A DNA stretch of 64,000 bases from Novosphingobium pokkalii (GTDB lineage Bacteria > Pseudomonadota > Alphaproteobacteria > Sphingomonadales > Sphingomonadaceae): assembly GCF_014652855.1 (NCBI RefSeq), contig NZ_BMZP01000017.1, positions 1 to 64,000 of the forward strand, read 5' to 3'. The number at the start of each line of letters is the position of its first letter. Within the stretch, counting starts at the first letter, position 1. The notes below the pieces were generated by a model. The model did no database searches, was not told the origin of the DNA, and saw nothing but the letters and a program-made list of their open reading frames with translations. Below, piece after piece: positions 32,390 to 41,212 of this stretch. The position numbers and the translations under genes were made by a program.

Positions 32390-34202
32390 AATCGTCGTCG
32401 GCGTGGACCAGCGCCAGGTTGCCGTGAACGGCGTGCGATACAGGCGCCGACCGCGCAGGCTGCGCCGCCGGGCGATAGGCGCCCGCCCGGTTGGCGATGG
32501 CAAAGCGATCGACCAGGTCGGTCAATTGTCGCGCTTCGGTGGCCAGGCTCTTGGCTGCGGCCGTCGCTTCTTCCACCATGGCCGCGTTCTGCTGCGTGGT
32601 GCGATCCATGCCGGCCACGGCCACGTTGATCGTGCCCAGGCTCTGCGACTGGTGCTCCGATCCCTCGCGAATGCGTTCGACCAGCGCGGTGATCTGGGCA
32701 ATGCGCTGCCCGATCGCGCCGAATGCCTCACCCGCGCGGCGCACCAGTTGCACCCCGCCCGAAACCTCGCGGCCCGACGATTCGATCAGGCTGCGGATCT
32801 GGCTGGCCGCGTCCGACGATCGCTGTGCCAGGGCGCGCACTTCGCTGGCCACCACGGCAAAGCCCTTGCCCGCTTCGCCCGCGCGCGCCGCTTCGACCCC
32901 GGCGTTGAGCGCCAGGAGGTTGGTCTGGAATGTGATGCCGTCGATCACGCTGATGATCTGGCTGATCTCGTCAGAGGCTTTCTCGATATTGCCCATGGCG
33001 GACACCGCCTCGCGAATGGTCTGGCCGCCCTCGCCCGCCTCGCGCACGGCAGTGCTGACCACGCCGGCGGCTTCGGTGGCGCTGCTGGCGGTGTCCTTCA
33101 CCGTGCCGGTCACTTCGCCCAGCTTGGCCGCAGCGGCGCTGAGGTCGGCCGCCTGCGCTTCTGACCGCAGGGAAAGATCGTGGCTGGCGGCATCGATTTC
33201 GCGCGCGCCGTTCTCGATCGCGGCCGCTGCCATCGAGACCGAACTGATCGCATCGTGCAGCGCCTTGACCGCGCCGTTGAAATCGGTGCGCAGCTTGGCA
33301 AAGGCGGGGGAGACTTCGGGCATCGTCACGGTCAGATCGCCCTGCGCCAGGCGATCGAGCGCGCTGACCATGGCATTGACCAGGGTGCGCATCTCGTGGT
33401 CGGCTTCCTCCCGCGCCTTGCTGGTTTCGCGCAGGTTCACCGCCGCCCGCGCCAGTTGGCCGATATCGTCGGCGCGATCGCCAAACGGCACCATGGTGTT
33501 GTAGTGGCCATCGGTGATCCGGCCGATGGTGCTGGCCAGTTCGCCCAGCTCGCCCGAAATCGAGCGACGCACGCGGCGCGCCAGAAGAAACGAGAAGGCG
33601 CCGATCAAGCCGCTGATCGCCCCGGTCACGGCCAGCGTCACCCAGGCCAGCATGGTCTGTTGCGCGTCCACCGCAGCGGCCTTGGCGATCACCGGATTGC
33701 GGATCTTCTCGATCGTGTCGTCGATCTCGTCGCCCATGTGTTCCGCCTGCTTGAGCGTGGCATGGTCCACCTGGCCATTGGCGAAGGCCTGATTGACCAG
33801 GGCGACATAGCGGTCGAACTTGCCGGCCACCTCGTCCACCACGGCATCTTCGGAATCGTCCAGCTCGGCCTTGGCGGCGGTCATCGAATCCTTCATGTCG
33901 CCGATATTGCCGTCCACGTCCTTGCGGCTATCGGCGGTGTTGATTGCGGCATGGCGGAACACGTCGCGCGCCAGCGAGGTGAAATCCTTTTCCAGCATCG
34001 CCGCGCGCAAGGCCTGCTGGGCATAGACATGGGCCTGCTTCTGGCGATCGAGGGCGAGCAGCGAGCTGGTGATGATCGTGGCAAACATCACCACGGCGGA
34101 AATGATCGCCGCGCGGGCCTGGATATTGAGCCGCGCGTCGATCGACTTGTCTTCCAGACTGCCCAGCCGCGCGCCTGTCCATGCCATGTTTGGTACTTTC
34201 AT
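32376..34202 (-). CDS. Methyl-accepting chemotaxis protein
   Basis: The 608-residue chemoreceptor has a first membrane helix (AIISAVVMFATIITSSLLAL, about 33-52), a sensor region of about 140 residues, a second helix (TLAVTGAISGLIGAFSFLLA), a HAMP domain and a long cytoplasmic coiled coil. The hairpin tip reads VIDGITFQTNLLALNAGVEA, then RAGEAGKGFAVVASEVRALA. The end (DDDFSAF) does not show a CheR-binding pentapeptide. GAAGG lies 5 nt before ATG 34202. No che operon is in the window; the ligand is unknown. Confidence 0.93.
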   Translation of the reverse strand: MKVPNMAWTGARLGSLEDKSIDARLNIQARAAIISAVVMFATIITSSLLALDRQKQAHVYAQQALRAAMLEKDFTSLARDVFRHAAINTADSRKDVDGNIGDMKDSMTAAKAELDDSEDAVVDEVAGKFDRYVALVNQAFANGQVDHATLKQAEHMGDEIDDTIEKIRNPVIAKAAAVDAQQTMLAWVTLAVTGAISGLIGAFSFLLARRVRRSISGELGELASTIGRITDGHYNTMVPFGDRADDIGQLARAAVNLRETSKAREEADHEMRTLVNAMVSALDRLAQGDLTVTMPEVSPAFAKLRTDFNGAVKALHDAISSVSMAAAAIENGAREIDAASHDLSLRSEAQAADLSAAAAKLGEVTGTVKDTASSATEAAGVVSTAVREAGEGGQTIREAVSAMGNIEKASDEISQIISVIDGITFQTNLLALNAGVEAARAGEAGKGFAVVASEVRALAQRSSDAASQIRSLIESSGREVSGGVQLVRRAGEAFGAIGQRIAQITALVERIREGSEHQSQSLGTINVAVAGMDRTTQQNAAMVEEATAAAKSLATEARQLTDLVDRFAIANRAGAYRPAAQPARSAPVSHAVHGNLALVHADDDFSAF

Positions 34203-34315
34203 TGATGCCTTCGGGGCAGGCCCTGCTGCGCCTGCGGTTCAGCGCATGGCGATAGCGCGCACCGTGCAAGGCTTCGGTAACCGGGGCATCCGGCGATTAC
34301 CTTACGGTGCGGAAA

Positions 34316-34606
34316 CTAACGCGGGCAAACCCCTGGCGTTGCCCCGGCAAGCTGCATGGTGTGGGTGCGGTCCATCGCCTCGCGCGCGGAGAGGCGCCGC
34401 GCCGCGCCGGTCTGCCCGTCGATCAGCAGGGGCGCGTGGCATTCATCGTCCACCAGGCGAGTGGTGATCGCCGCGTCGCCATCGCGCGGAAAGGTCAGCA
34501 GCATGCGATCGTGCGCGTCGCGATAGACCACGCGCATGACCGGGGTTTCGCGCGGCCCGGTGGCCCGGCGGGCCGGCGCATCGTGGCAGGCGTTCACCAG
34601 CGCCAA
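34316..34606 (-). CDS. Possible small lipoprotein-like ORF with uncertain start
   Basis: The frame encodes about 95 residues (TPVMRVVYRDAHDRMLLTFP, then DDECHAPLLIDGQTG). A hydrophobic run LLLPALALVNAC resembles a lipoprotein signal, but no ATG precedes it in frame. TTG 34606, GTG 34597 or ATG 34537 are the possible starts, and only a start further upstream would keep a full signal. It follows DUF2794 closely on the same strand. I do not recognise a family. Confidence 0.4.
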   Translation of the reverse strand: MALVNACHDAPARRATGPRETPVMRVVYRDAHDRMLLTFPRDGDAAITTRLVDDECHAPLLIDGQTGAARRLSAREAMDRTHTMQLAGATPGVCPR

Positions 34607-34622
34607 TGCAGGCAGCAGAAGG

Positions 34623-34970
34623 CTAGTCTTCCACCACCTTGAGCAGCCGCCGCTCAAGCGGGGAGAGGACGCCGGCCAGCTCGTGCCCGCGCTTGAGCAC
34701 TTGCCCCGCTTCGCCATAGAGCGCCCACATGCCCTGGCGGCCACGCAGCGCGGGGCGCTTTTCGATGCGCGCGGTAGGGCGCTCGGCGGTGCGCCGAAAG
34801 GCGGAGAAACTGGCCGCTTCCTTGCCGAAATCCATCGCATAGTCGCGCCACAGCCCCGCCGCCACCATGCGGCCGTAAAGATCGAGAATGCGCAGCAGTT
34901 CCAGCCGGTCGAACGCCACTTGCGCGGCGATACGCGCGGCCGGCACCAGCGGCACCACGTTGCCCGGCAT
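34623..34970 (-). CDS. DUF2794 family protein
   Basis: This 115-residue protein matches DUF2794, found in alphaproteobacteria, with FDRLELLRILDLYGRMVAAG, LWRDYAMDFGKEAASFSAFR and a terminal LSPLERRLLKVVED. Its function is unknown. ATG 34970 was chosen as the first one before the conserved part; there is no strong ribosome-binding site. It lies 26 nt after the serine acetyltransferase stop, on the same strand. Confidence 0.8.
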   Translation of the reverse strand: MPGNVVPLVPAARIAAQVAFDRLELLRILDLYGRMVAAGLWRDYAMDFGKEAASFSAFRRTAERPTARIEKRPALRGRQGMWALYGEAGQVLKRGHELAGVLSPLERRLLKVVED

Positions 34971-34996
34971 GTCAGCCGGCCCATTGACGGGCGCGC

Positions 34997-35683
34997 TCAG
35001 GGCATCACCGTCTGCTGCGCAAGCAGCGCCGCCACTTGCGCCTTGAGCGCGGCCACTTCGGCTTCCAGTGCCTCTACCCGCGCGGCATCGGCCACGCCGG
35101 ACAGATCGGGGCAAGGGTCCGCGCAGGGCGTGCCATAGGGCATGAAATCGCGCAGCCAGGCCTCCATTGGCACATGGGTGGGCCGCGCTTTCCAGCCGAC
35201 CATCGTGGTGCCCGGGGCAACATCCTCGGTCACCACCGCATTGGCGCCAACCCGTGCGCCTTCGCCCACCGTGATCGGTCCCAGGATCTGCGCGCCCGAA
35301 CCGACGATCACCCCGTCGGCCAGCGTGGGATGGCGCTTGCCCGCCACGCCGTTGGCCGGATTGGTGCCGCCCAGCGTCACGCATTGGTAGATCGTCACCG
35401 TGTCGCCGATCTGCGCCGTCTCGCCGATCACGGTAAAGCCATGATCGATGAACAGATGGCGGCCGATCGTGGCGCCGGGATGGATGTCGATCCCGGTCAG
35501 GAACCGCGCCAGATGGTTGACCAGCCGCGCCAGGAAAAACATTCGCCCTTCGAACAGCCAGTGCGCCACGCGATGCAGCGCCACGGCCCAGAGACCGGGG
35601 TAAAGCAGGATTTCCCAACGCGAACGCGGCGCCGGATCGCGGGCACGAATGGAATCCAGGTATTCGATCAGGCCTGAAACCAT
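34997..35683 (-). CDS. epsC: Serine O-acetyltransferase (EpsC/CysE type)
   Basis: This enzyme acetylates serine with acetyl-CoA for cysteine synthesis. The 228-residue protein has the SAT helical start and left-handed beta-helix hexapeptide repeats: IDIHPGATIGRHLFIDHG, TIYQCVTLGGTN, RHPTLADGVIVGSGAQILG. The catalytic His lies in FIDHG and KRHPT. A C-terminal coiled coil (VEALEAEVAALKAQVAALLA) follows, absent from many SATs. It is on the same strand as hdaA, separated by 31 nt. Confidence 0.93.
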   Translation of the reverse strand: MVSGLIEYLDSIRARDPAPRSRWEILLYPGLWAVALHRVAHWLFEGRMFFLARLVNHLARFLTGIDIHPGATIGRHLFIDHGFTVIGETAQIGDTVTIYQCVTLGGTNPANGVAGKRHPTLADGVIVGSGAQILGPITVGEGARVGANAVVTEDVAPGTTMVGWKARPTHVPMEAWLRDFMPYGTPCADPCPDLSGVADAARVEALEAEVAALKAQVAALLAQQTVMP

Positions 35684-35714
35684 CGCCCCTTATGTCTCCT
35701 TGGCGCCTGCGCGG

Positions 35715-36314
35715 TCAATCCGCGCCCTGCACTTGCGCCAGCGCATCGCGCACCAGCGATATGGTGACGGGCGCCTTGCGCTCAAGGCTGAGGCGGTCGA
35801 TTGTTTCCACCAGGGTTTCGGCCGCGGCATGGCTGCGCTCCACCCGGGGCAGCAGGAACGCCAGCACGCCATCGCCCAGAGCCAGCCCGCGCCGCGCGGC
35901 ATGCTCTTCCAGCAGTTGCACCAGCAGCTCCTCATCGGGCGCGGGAATGGTCAGCGCCATCGACCCGCCCAGGCGCGAGCCCAGGTCGGGCAGTTTCACC
36001 CGCCATTGCCCCGGCCCGGCATCGTTGATCAGCAACAGCGGCCGGCCGCTGGCCTGCGCGCGGTTCCAGGCGTGGAACACCTCGTCTTCGGGCAGGCGAT
36101 CGGCGCCGTCGAGCGCGTCGCCCAGATCCGAGGCGACGAACCAGCGCGCCAGCAGGCTTTTGCCCGAACGCGAGGGGCCAGACAGGATGCAACTGCGATA
36201 GGGCCAGTCCTGGCCCGCCATCAGGCCATCGATCACCGGTTGCAGCGACGGGCCGACCACGATGTTTTCAGCGCCGTGGGCCGGCGAAAGAGGAAGGGCA
36301 ATCTGGCTGGTCAT
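35715..36314 (-). CDS. hdaA: DnaA regulatory inactivator homologue HdaA
   Basis: Hda/HdaA proteins bind the DNA polymerase sliding clamp and promote hydrolysis of DnaA-ATP after initiation. The 199-residue AAA+ protein has the clamp-binding hexapeptide QIALPL at residues 4-9, a Walker A-like SGPSRSGKSLLARWF and a sensor-type arginine region near RVERSHAAAETLVETID. The helix-turn-helix domain of DnaA is absent, as in Hda. Two DnaA-box-like sites lie 90-120 nt upstream. Confidence 0.9.
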   Translation of the reverse strand: MTSQIALPLSPAHGAENIVVGPSLQPVIDGLMAGQDWPYRSCILSGPSRSGKSLLARWFVASDLGDALDGADRLPEDEVFHAWNRAQASGRPLLLINDAGPGQWRVKLPDLGSRLGGSMALTIPAPDEELLVQLLEEHAARRGLALGDGVLAFLLPRVERSHAAAETLVETIDRLSLERKAPVTISLVRDALAQVQGAD

Positions 36315-36402
36315 GGCAGGCCATATAGGAACGAGGGAACGGGAAGGGAACGGCCCATAGCCCCTGACCGGCGCCGAAACCGTGCGAATCTGGGGGCTAC
36401 CC

Positions 36403-36432
36403 TGTGGATCGCACCACCGGGGGTGGGGATAA
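36403..36432. promoter_or_regulatory. Pair of DnaA-box-like sequences upstream of hdaA
   Basis: TGGGGATAA (36424-36432) differs from the DnaA box TGTGGATAA at one position, and TGTGGATCG (36403-36411) at two. They lie in the 135-nt gap between the DUF2066 stop and the hdaA start. Near-matches also occur by chance, so this is only suggestive. Confidence 0.3.
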
Positions 36433-36449
36433 GACCGGGAAAACCAGCG

Positions 36450-37736
36450 CTATCTGCGGATCGAGAGGGCGTTGGCCCCGGCCGTCACTTTCCAGCCCTG
36501 CGCGCGCAGGGCCGCCGCCAGGGTTTCCAGATTGCCGGCATAGGTCACGCGCAGCACCGAAGTGCCGCCGATCGCCACGCTGCTGGTGGCCGCGCCCTGC
36601 ACCCCGGCCACGCCGCGCACGGCAGCCAGGCCAGCGTCGAGCGCGGCGCCGTCGGCGGTTGCCACCTGCACGGTGAACGTGGCCGCCGCCGGCCCGGCCG
36701 GCGCCGCGCCGGTTACTGGTACTCCCGGCGCGGGCGTCGTGCTCGGCGCAGACTGCTGCACCGGCCCCAGCGAATCGAGGATCTGGTTGATCAGCTTGGT
36801 ATCAAGCTGCGGCGCCATGTTGAGCGAGGGATCGGGCGCAAGCTGCCCCTGCTGCAAGGCCTGGGTGTAGAGCGCGTCGAGGCGGTGGACGGCATCGGCC
36901 AGCATCTGCGGCAACTGGTCGTCGCTCGGCGCGGTCAGGTCGAACTGGCCGATGAAGCGGTTGTCCGGCCCGTGGCGCGCGGTGAACGTGCCGTGGATCG
37001 GGCCGCCGGGGAATTCGCGGGTCAGCCGGGCGATCGGCATCACCACGTCGGCCGCGCCGAATTCGTCGAGCACCAGGCGCCACCAGTTGCGGCTGCGCCG
37101 GGTCAGTTGCCCTTCGGTCAGCAACAGCGAATCGGCACCCCCGCCATTGGGGCGGACATAGTCGATCGCGCTTTCGCCGGTGTGGAATTCGGCCCAGGCC
37201 CGTTGCCAGGGCGTGCGCGTTTCATAGACCGAAGCCACGCCGCCTTCATAAAGCACCGGAATGATCAGCAGCGGCGCAGAGCGCGCGACCTGGCCATGCA
37301 TGCCCAGATAGCCGCCGGTGCGGGCGCGATCGAACGTCACGCCCAGCCGCGCGATATAGCGGTGCGGGCCGATCTGCTCCTGCTCCACGACCACTGCCGC
37401 TACCATGGCATCAAGCGTGCCAGCATCGAGCGCGGGGGCCTCACCTCCGCCCAGGCTGTTGGTTTTCCAAAGCTTTTGCCAGGCCAGCTTTTCCGCTTCC
37501 TGCCAACCCTTGGCGCGCGCATCGGCGGCAGAGCTGCCCTGCACGTTGACCTCGATCCCGCTCACCTCAAAATCGCCGGTGCTGGCGATCGGAGCGATGC
37601 CGCGATCGCCCTCGATCTGCGCCAGGATCGCCGGGCCGACCAGCGCTCCGCCCACGGCCAGCACCAGCGCACCGGCACCAGACAGCAGCCACGAGCGGGA
37701 AAAACGAAGCGGACGGGACAGGCGCAGGACGGCCAA
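36450..37736 (-). CDS. DUF2066 family exported protein
   Basis: The 428-residue protein has an N-terminal hydrophobic segment (WLLSGAGALVLAVGGALVGP) and the DUF2066 core (ARAKGWQEAEKLAWQKLW, IGPHRYIARLGVTFDRART, LLIIPVLYEGG). A Pro/Ala-rich linker and a C-terminal SPOR-like repeat region (residues about 350-428) follow. Function is unknown. The start is taken as TTG 37736, which has GGAG 8 nt upstream; no ATG is available and the open frame continues antisense to purM. It is divergent from purM (84 nt). Confidence 0.82.
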   Translation of the reverse strand: MAVLRLSRPLRFSRSWLLSGAGALVLAVGGALVGPAILAQIEGDRGIAPIASTGDFEVSGIEVNVQGSSAADARAKGWQEAEKLAWQKLWKTNSLGGGEAPALDAGTLDAMVAAVVVEQEQIGPHRYIARLGVTFDRARTGGYLGMHGQVARSAPLLIIPVLYEGGVASVYETRTPWQRAWAEFHTGESAIDYVRPNGGGADSLLLTEGQLTRRSRNWWRLVLDEFGAADVVMPIARLTREFPGGPIHGTFTARHGPDNRFIGQFDLTAPSDDQLPQMLADAVHRLDALYTQALQQGQLAPDPSLNMAPQLDTKLINQILDSLGPVQQSAPSTTPAPGVPVTGAAPAGPAAATFTVQVATADGAALDAGLAAVRGVAGVQGAATSSVAIGGTSVLRVTYAGNLETLAAALRAQGWKVTAGANALSIRR

Positions 37737-37820
37737 GGGAACTCCGGACAAAATGTGCCGGGCGCTTTTGCCCAAAGGCAAGTGGAAATCCAAGCCGGAA
37801 ACGGCTAGGCGCCGATCATC

Positions 37821-38927
37821 ATGGCCAACGACACCTCCAAGCCCCAGAGCTATTCCTACGAACAGGCCGGCGTGAACATCGCCGCCGGCAACGCATTGGT
37901 GAAGGCCATCGGCCCGCTTGCCAAGGCCACCGCACGCCCCGGCGCCGACGCCGAACTGGGCGGATTCGGCGGCTTTTTCGATCTCAAGGCAGCCGGTTAC
38001 AAAGACCCGCTGCTGGTCGCGGGCAACGATGGCGTGGGCACCAAGGTGAAGCTGGCGATCGATCATGATCGCCACGATGCGATCGGCATCGACCTGGTTG
38101 CGATGTGCGTCAACGATCTGATCGTGCAGGGCGCCGAACCGCTGTTCTTCTTGGATTATTTCGCCACCGGCCGGCTCGACAACGGCGTGGCGGAGCGAGT
38201 CGTGGCCGGCATTGCCGATGGCTGCAAGCTGGCTGGCTGTGCCCTGATCGGCGGCGAGACGGCGGAAATGCCGGGCATGTATGCCGATGGCGACTATGAC
38301 CTTGCCGGTTTCTGCGTCGGCGCGGTGGAACGCGGTGAGCAACTGACCGGCGACAAGGTGGCGGCCGGAAACGTGCTGCTCGGCCTCGCTTCGTCGGGCG
38401 TCCATTCCAACGGTTATTCGCTGGTACGGCGCCTTGCCGCCGACAAGGGCTGGAAGCTCGATCGCCCGGCGCTGTTCGACAACGAGCGCCTGCTGATCGA
38501 CGTGCTGATCGAACCCACGCGCATCTATGTGAAGACGCTGCTGCCGTTCATCCGCTCGGGCCGGATCAATGCCCTCGCCCACATCACCGGCGGTGGCCTG
38601 CTGGAAAACGTGCCCCGCGTGCTGCCCAAGGGGCTCCATGCGCGGATCGATGCCGATAGCTGGGAGCAGCCGCGCCTGATGGCCTTCCTCCAGGCCCAGG
38701 GCAATATCGAGCCGGGCGAAATGGCGCGCACCTTCAACTGCGGCATCGGCATGGTACTGGCCGTGGAGGCTGGCGAAGCGGAAAGCCTGTCTGCCGACCT
38801 GACCGCTGCGGGCGAAACCGTGTTCACCATCGGCACCGTGGTGGAAGGCGACAAGGGCTGCACCGTGTTCGGCAGCGCCGAAGCCTGGTCTGCGCGCGAA
38901 GCCTGGGAAGCGGTGCACATCGGCTGA
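37821..38927 (+). CDS. purM: Phosphoribosylformylglycinamidine cyclo-ligase
   Basis: PurM (AIR synthetase) closes the imidazole ring in purine synthesis using ATP. The 368-residue protein begins with the family block YEQAGVNIAAGNALVKAI and has LVAGNDGVGTKVKLAID, DLVAMCVNDLIVQGAEPLFF and IGGETAEMPGMY, and HITGGGLLENVPRVLP. It is followed by a type A repeat and then purN, the usual purMN order. Confidence 0.97.
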   Translation: MANDTSKPQSYSYEQAGVNIAAGNALVKAIGPLAKATARPGADAELGGFGGFFDLKAAGYKDPLLVAGNDGVGTKVKLAIDHDRHDAIGIDLVAMCVNDLIVQGAEPLFFLDYFATGRLDNGVAERVVAGIADGCKLAGCALIGGETAEMPGMYADGDYDLAGFCVGAVERGEQLTGDKVAAGNVLLGLASSGVHSNGYSLVRRLAADKGWKLDRPALFDNERLLIDVLIEPTRIYVKTLLPFIRSGRINALAHITGGGLLENVPRVLPKGLHARIDADSWEQPRLMAFLQAQGNIEPGEMARTFNCGIGMVLAVEAGEAESLSADLTAAGETVFTIGTVVEGDKGCTVFGSAEAWSAREAWEAVHIG

Positions 38928-38942
38928 GGTTCGGGTGCGGGG

Positions 38943-39029
38943 GGCTTCGACAAACTCAGCCCGAACGGGGGGTGGTGACAATTTCTCCTAACCCAACAGT
39001 CCGTTCGGCCTGAGCCTGTCGAAGGCCCC
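38943..39029. repeat. Type A palindromic repeat pair between purM and purN
   Basis: Arms GGCTTCGACAAACTCAGCCC (from 38943) and CCTGAGCCTGTCGAAGGCCC (ending 39028) are inverted copies of the element at 934-1012. It lies inside a probable operon and could lower readthrough from purM to purN. Confidence 0.8.
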
Positions 39030-39072
39030 AGCGCCCACCCACACCAACCCAGCGCGCCAAGGATTGAACACA

Positions 39073-40011
39073 GTGGCCAAGGCAAAGGTAGCGGTTTTCA
39101 TCTCGGGCAGCGGCACCAACATGGCTGCCCTGCTCTATGCCAGCCGTGCGCCCGGTTGCCCGTACGAGATCGTGCTGGTGCTTTCCAACGATCCCGCCGC
39201 CAAGGGCCTGGCCCTGGCCGCGGCCGAGGGCGTGCCCACCTTTGCCCTGCCGCACAAGGGCATTCCCCGCGCCGAGCACGACGCGCTGATGGAAGCGCAA
39301 GTGCTGGCCCATGGCGCGCGCTATATCGCGCTGGCGGGCTACATGCGCATCCTCTCGCCCGAATTCGTGGCCCGCTGGGACGGGCGCATGCTCAATATCC
39401 ACCCTTCGCTGCTGCCGCTCTACAAGGGCCTGCACACCCACGAGCGCGCGATTGCCGCCGGGGACAGCCACGGCGGCTGCACCGTCCACCTGGTCACCCC
39501 GGAACTGGATGACGGGCCGATCCTGGGCCAGACGCGCGTGGCGATCCTGCCCGGCGACACGCCCGAGACGCTGGCGGGCCGCGTGCTGTTTGCCGAACAC
39601 CAGCTCTATTCGCGCTGCCTCGAAACGCTCGTCACCCGCGAGACCAGCCCCGATTGGCTGACCGCGCAAGTGCGCGAACGCGCCATGGCCCTGCCCGAGG
39701 CGGACGAAGTGAACAGCCATGGCATGTCCTGCTTCGGCGTGATCAAGGGCAAGAAATTCGCCTATGTCAGCGCCGATCACCACGGCGATGGCCGCGTGGC
39801 GCTGCTGGTCAAGATCAGCGGGATCGAGGAACAGGCGCAGTTGATCGAGAACGATCCCGAGCGCTTCTTCCGGCCGGCCTATTTCGGCGACGGCTGGGTG
39901 GCCATCCGCCTTGACCTTGGCGACGTCGATTGGGACGATATCGCCGCCTGGCTGCAACGGAGCTGGGCCGCCGTCGCGCCCCGCCGCCTTGCCGCCATGC
40001 TGGAGTTCTGA
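39073..40011 (+). CDS. purN: Phosphoribosylglycinamide formyltransferase fused to an MmcQ/YjbR domain
   Basis: Residues 1-190 are PurN, which formylates GAR: VFISGSGTNMAALLYAS, Asn108/His110 in MLNIHPSLLPLYKGLHTHE and Asp146 in ELDDGPILGQ. Residues about 193-312 match the MmcQ/YjbR domain (LPEADEVNSHGMSCFGVIKG, FFRPAYFGDGWVAIRL), a fold seen in small DNA-binding or unknown proteins. Stand-alone PurN is about 190-215 residues, so this is a fusion. GTG 39073 has AAGGA 9 nt upstream; TTG 39064 abuts it and is less likely. Confidence 0.92.
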   Translation: MAKAKVAVFISGSGTNMAALLYASRAPGCPYEIVLVLSNDPAAKGLALAAAEGVPTFALPHKGIPRAEHDALMEAQVLAHGARYIALAGYMRILSPEFVARWDGRMLNIHPSLLPLYKGLHTHERAIAAGDSHGGCTVHLVTPELDDGPILGQTRVAILPGDTPETLAGRVLFAEHQLYSRCLETLVTRETSPDWLTAQVRERAMALPEADEVNSHGMSCFGVIKGKKFAYVSADHHGDGRVALLVKISGIEEQAQLIENDPERFFRPAYFGDGWVAIRLDLGDVDWDDIAAWLQRSWAAVAPRRLAAMLEF

Positions 40012-40016
40012 TCGCG

Positions 40017-41171
40017 ATGGCCGCCGATCCGATGCGCCGCATCTATGTCCACGTCGGTCTGCAATCGTTTGTTGAATCGAGCGGCGGGCTGTTCATTGCC
40101 GGCTTCCTGGTGGCGCAGGGCTTTTCCCATGGCATGGCCCTGGCCGCCTTTGCCGGCACGCTGCTGGCGCGTTTTGCCCTGCGCGGGCTGGTGCTGCCGC
40201 TGGCCTGGCGCGCGGGCCTGCGCACCGTGGTGCTCATTGGCGTGCTGGTGCGCGTGGTCAGCTTCCTGCTGCTGCCGTTCGTGCCGGGCGCGGGGCCGGT
40301 GCCGGCCGTGGCCATGCTCGCCCTGTTCATCCTGGTGACGGGCCTGGGCAGCGTGCTCTATTGGACCGGCTGGCACAGCTTCGTCTCGGCGCTGGCCGAC
40401 AGCGACCGGGGCGGCCGCCAGGTGTCGATCCAGCAGGCGACCACCGCCGTGGTCGGCATCGTCGCGCCGCTGGTCGGCGGGCTGCTGGTCGATCGCGCCG
40501 GTCCGCTGATCGGCTTTGGCGCGATTGCCCTGGTGCAACTGGCCGCCGTGCTGCCGCTGATTGGCGCGCCCAACCCGCATGTGGCGCGCGAGGCCGCGCT
40601 CGACCGGCCGCTGACGCTGTTCGCCCGCCGTCTCTATCTGTCCGAGGGGTTCCACGCCGGCTGCGCCACGGTGATCTGGAACCTGGCGCTGTTCGTTACC
40701 CTGGGCCAGCATTTCGATGCCTTTGGCGGGGCAATTGCCGTGGCTGGCGTGGCCGCTGCCGCCGGCAGCTTGCTGATCGGCCATCTGATCGACGGCGGCC
40801 GCCCGCTGCATTCGCTGGCGCTGGCCTATGGCGCGGCGATCCTGGCCCTGCTGGCCAAGGCCCTGGCATTCGACACGCCGCTGGCCGCCGTGGGCGCGAC
40901 GGCGCTGGGCGCACTGGTCACGCCGATGGCGGCCACGGCGATGCTCGCCCCGCTCTATGCCATGGCCCGCGCCTCTTCGTGCACGCTGCGCTTCAACATG
41001 GCCACCGAAGGCGGCTGGGATCTGGGCTGCTCGCTGGCCTGCCTGATCGCCGCCGGCCTGCTGGAGGCCGGGGCCGGGTTCCGCCTGCCGATCCTGCTCG
41101 GCCTGATCGCGGTCGGCGCGATCTGGCGCATGCTGGCGGGATGGTATGGCCGCCAGGGCGTTACGGCCTAA
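40017..41171 (+). CDS. Major facilitator superfamily-like membrane protein
   Basis: The 384-residue protein is highly hydrophobic, with about 10-12 predicted helices (for example GLFIAGFLVAQGFSHGMALA, VVGIVAPLVGGLLVDRAG, and AGVAAAAGSLLIGHLIDGG). The loop after helix 5 (GGLLVDRAGPLIG) resembles an MFS motif. Substrate and direction of transport cannot be told. It starts 5 nt after purN and lies 41 nt before cls, all on one strand. Confidence 0.75.
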   Translation: MAADPMRRIYVHVGLQSFVESSGGLFIAGFLVAQGFSHGMALAAFAGTLLARFALRGLVLPLAWRAGLRTVVLIGVLVRVVSFLLLPFVPGAGPVPAVAMLALFILVTGLGSVLYWTGWHSFVSALADSDRGGRQVSIQQATTAVVGIVAPLVGGLLVDRAGPLIGFGAIALVQLAAVLPLIGAPNPHVAREAALDRPLTLFARRLYLSEGFHAGCATVIWNLALFVTLGQHFDAFGGAIAVAGVAAAAGSLLIGHLIDGGRPLHSLALAYGAAILALLAKALAFDTPLAAVGATALGALVTPMAATAMLAPLYAMARASSCTLRFNMATEGGWDLGCSLACLIAAGLLEAGAGFRLPILLGLIAVGAIWRMLAGWYGRQGVTA

Positions 41172-41212
41172 GCCCTAGACAAATCGCGGCCGGGGTGGGA
41201 CCACAGCCCCAC

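Noticed and set aside
35649..37808. 719-codon plus-strand frame across epsC tail, hdaA and DUF2066
   Set aside because: It overlaps three genes with recognised domains on the other strand and has shadow-type composition.
37737..38981. Upstream extension of the DUF2066 frame antisense to purM
   Set aside because: It covers an unmistakable purM; a TTG start with a ribosome-binding site at 37736 explains the real gene.
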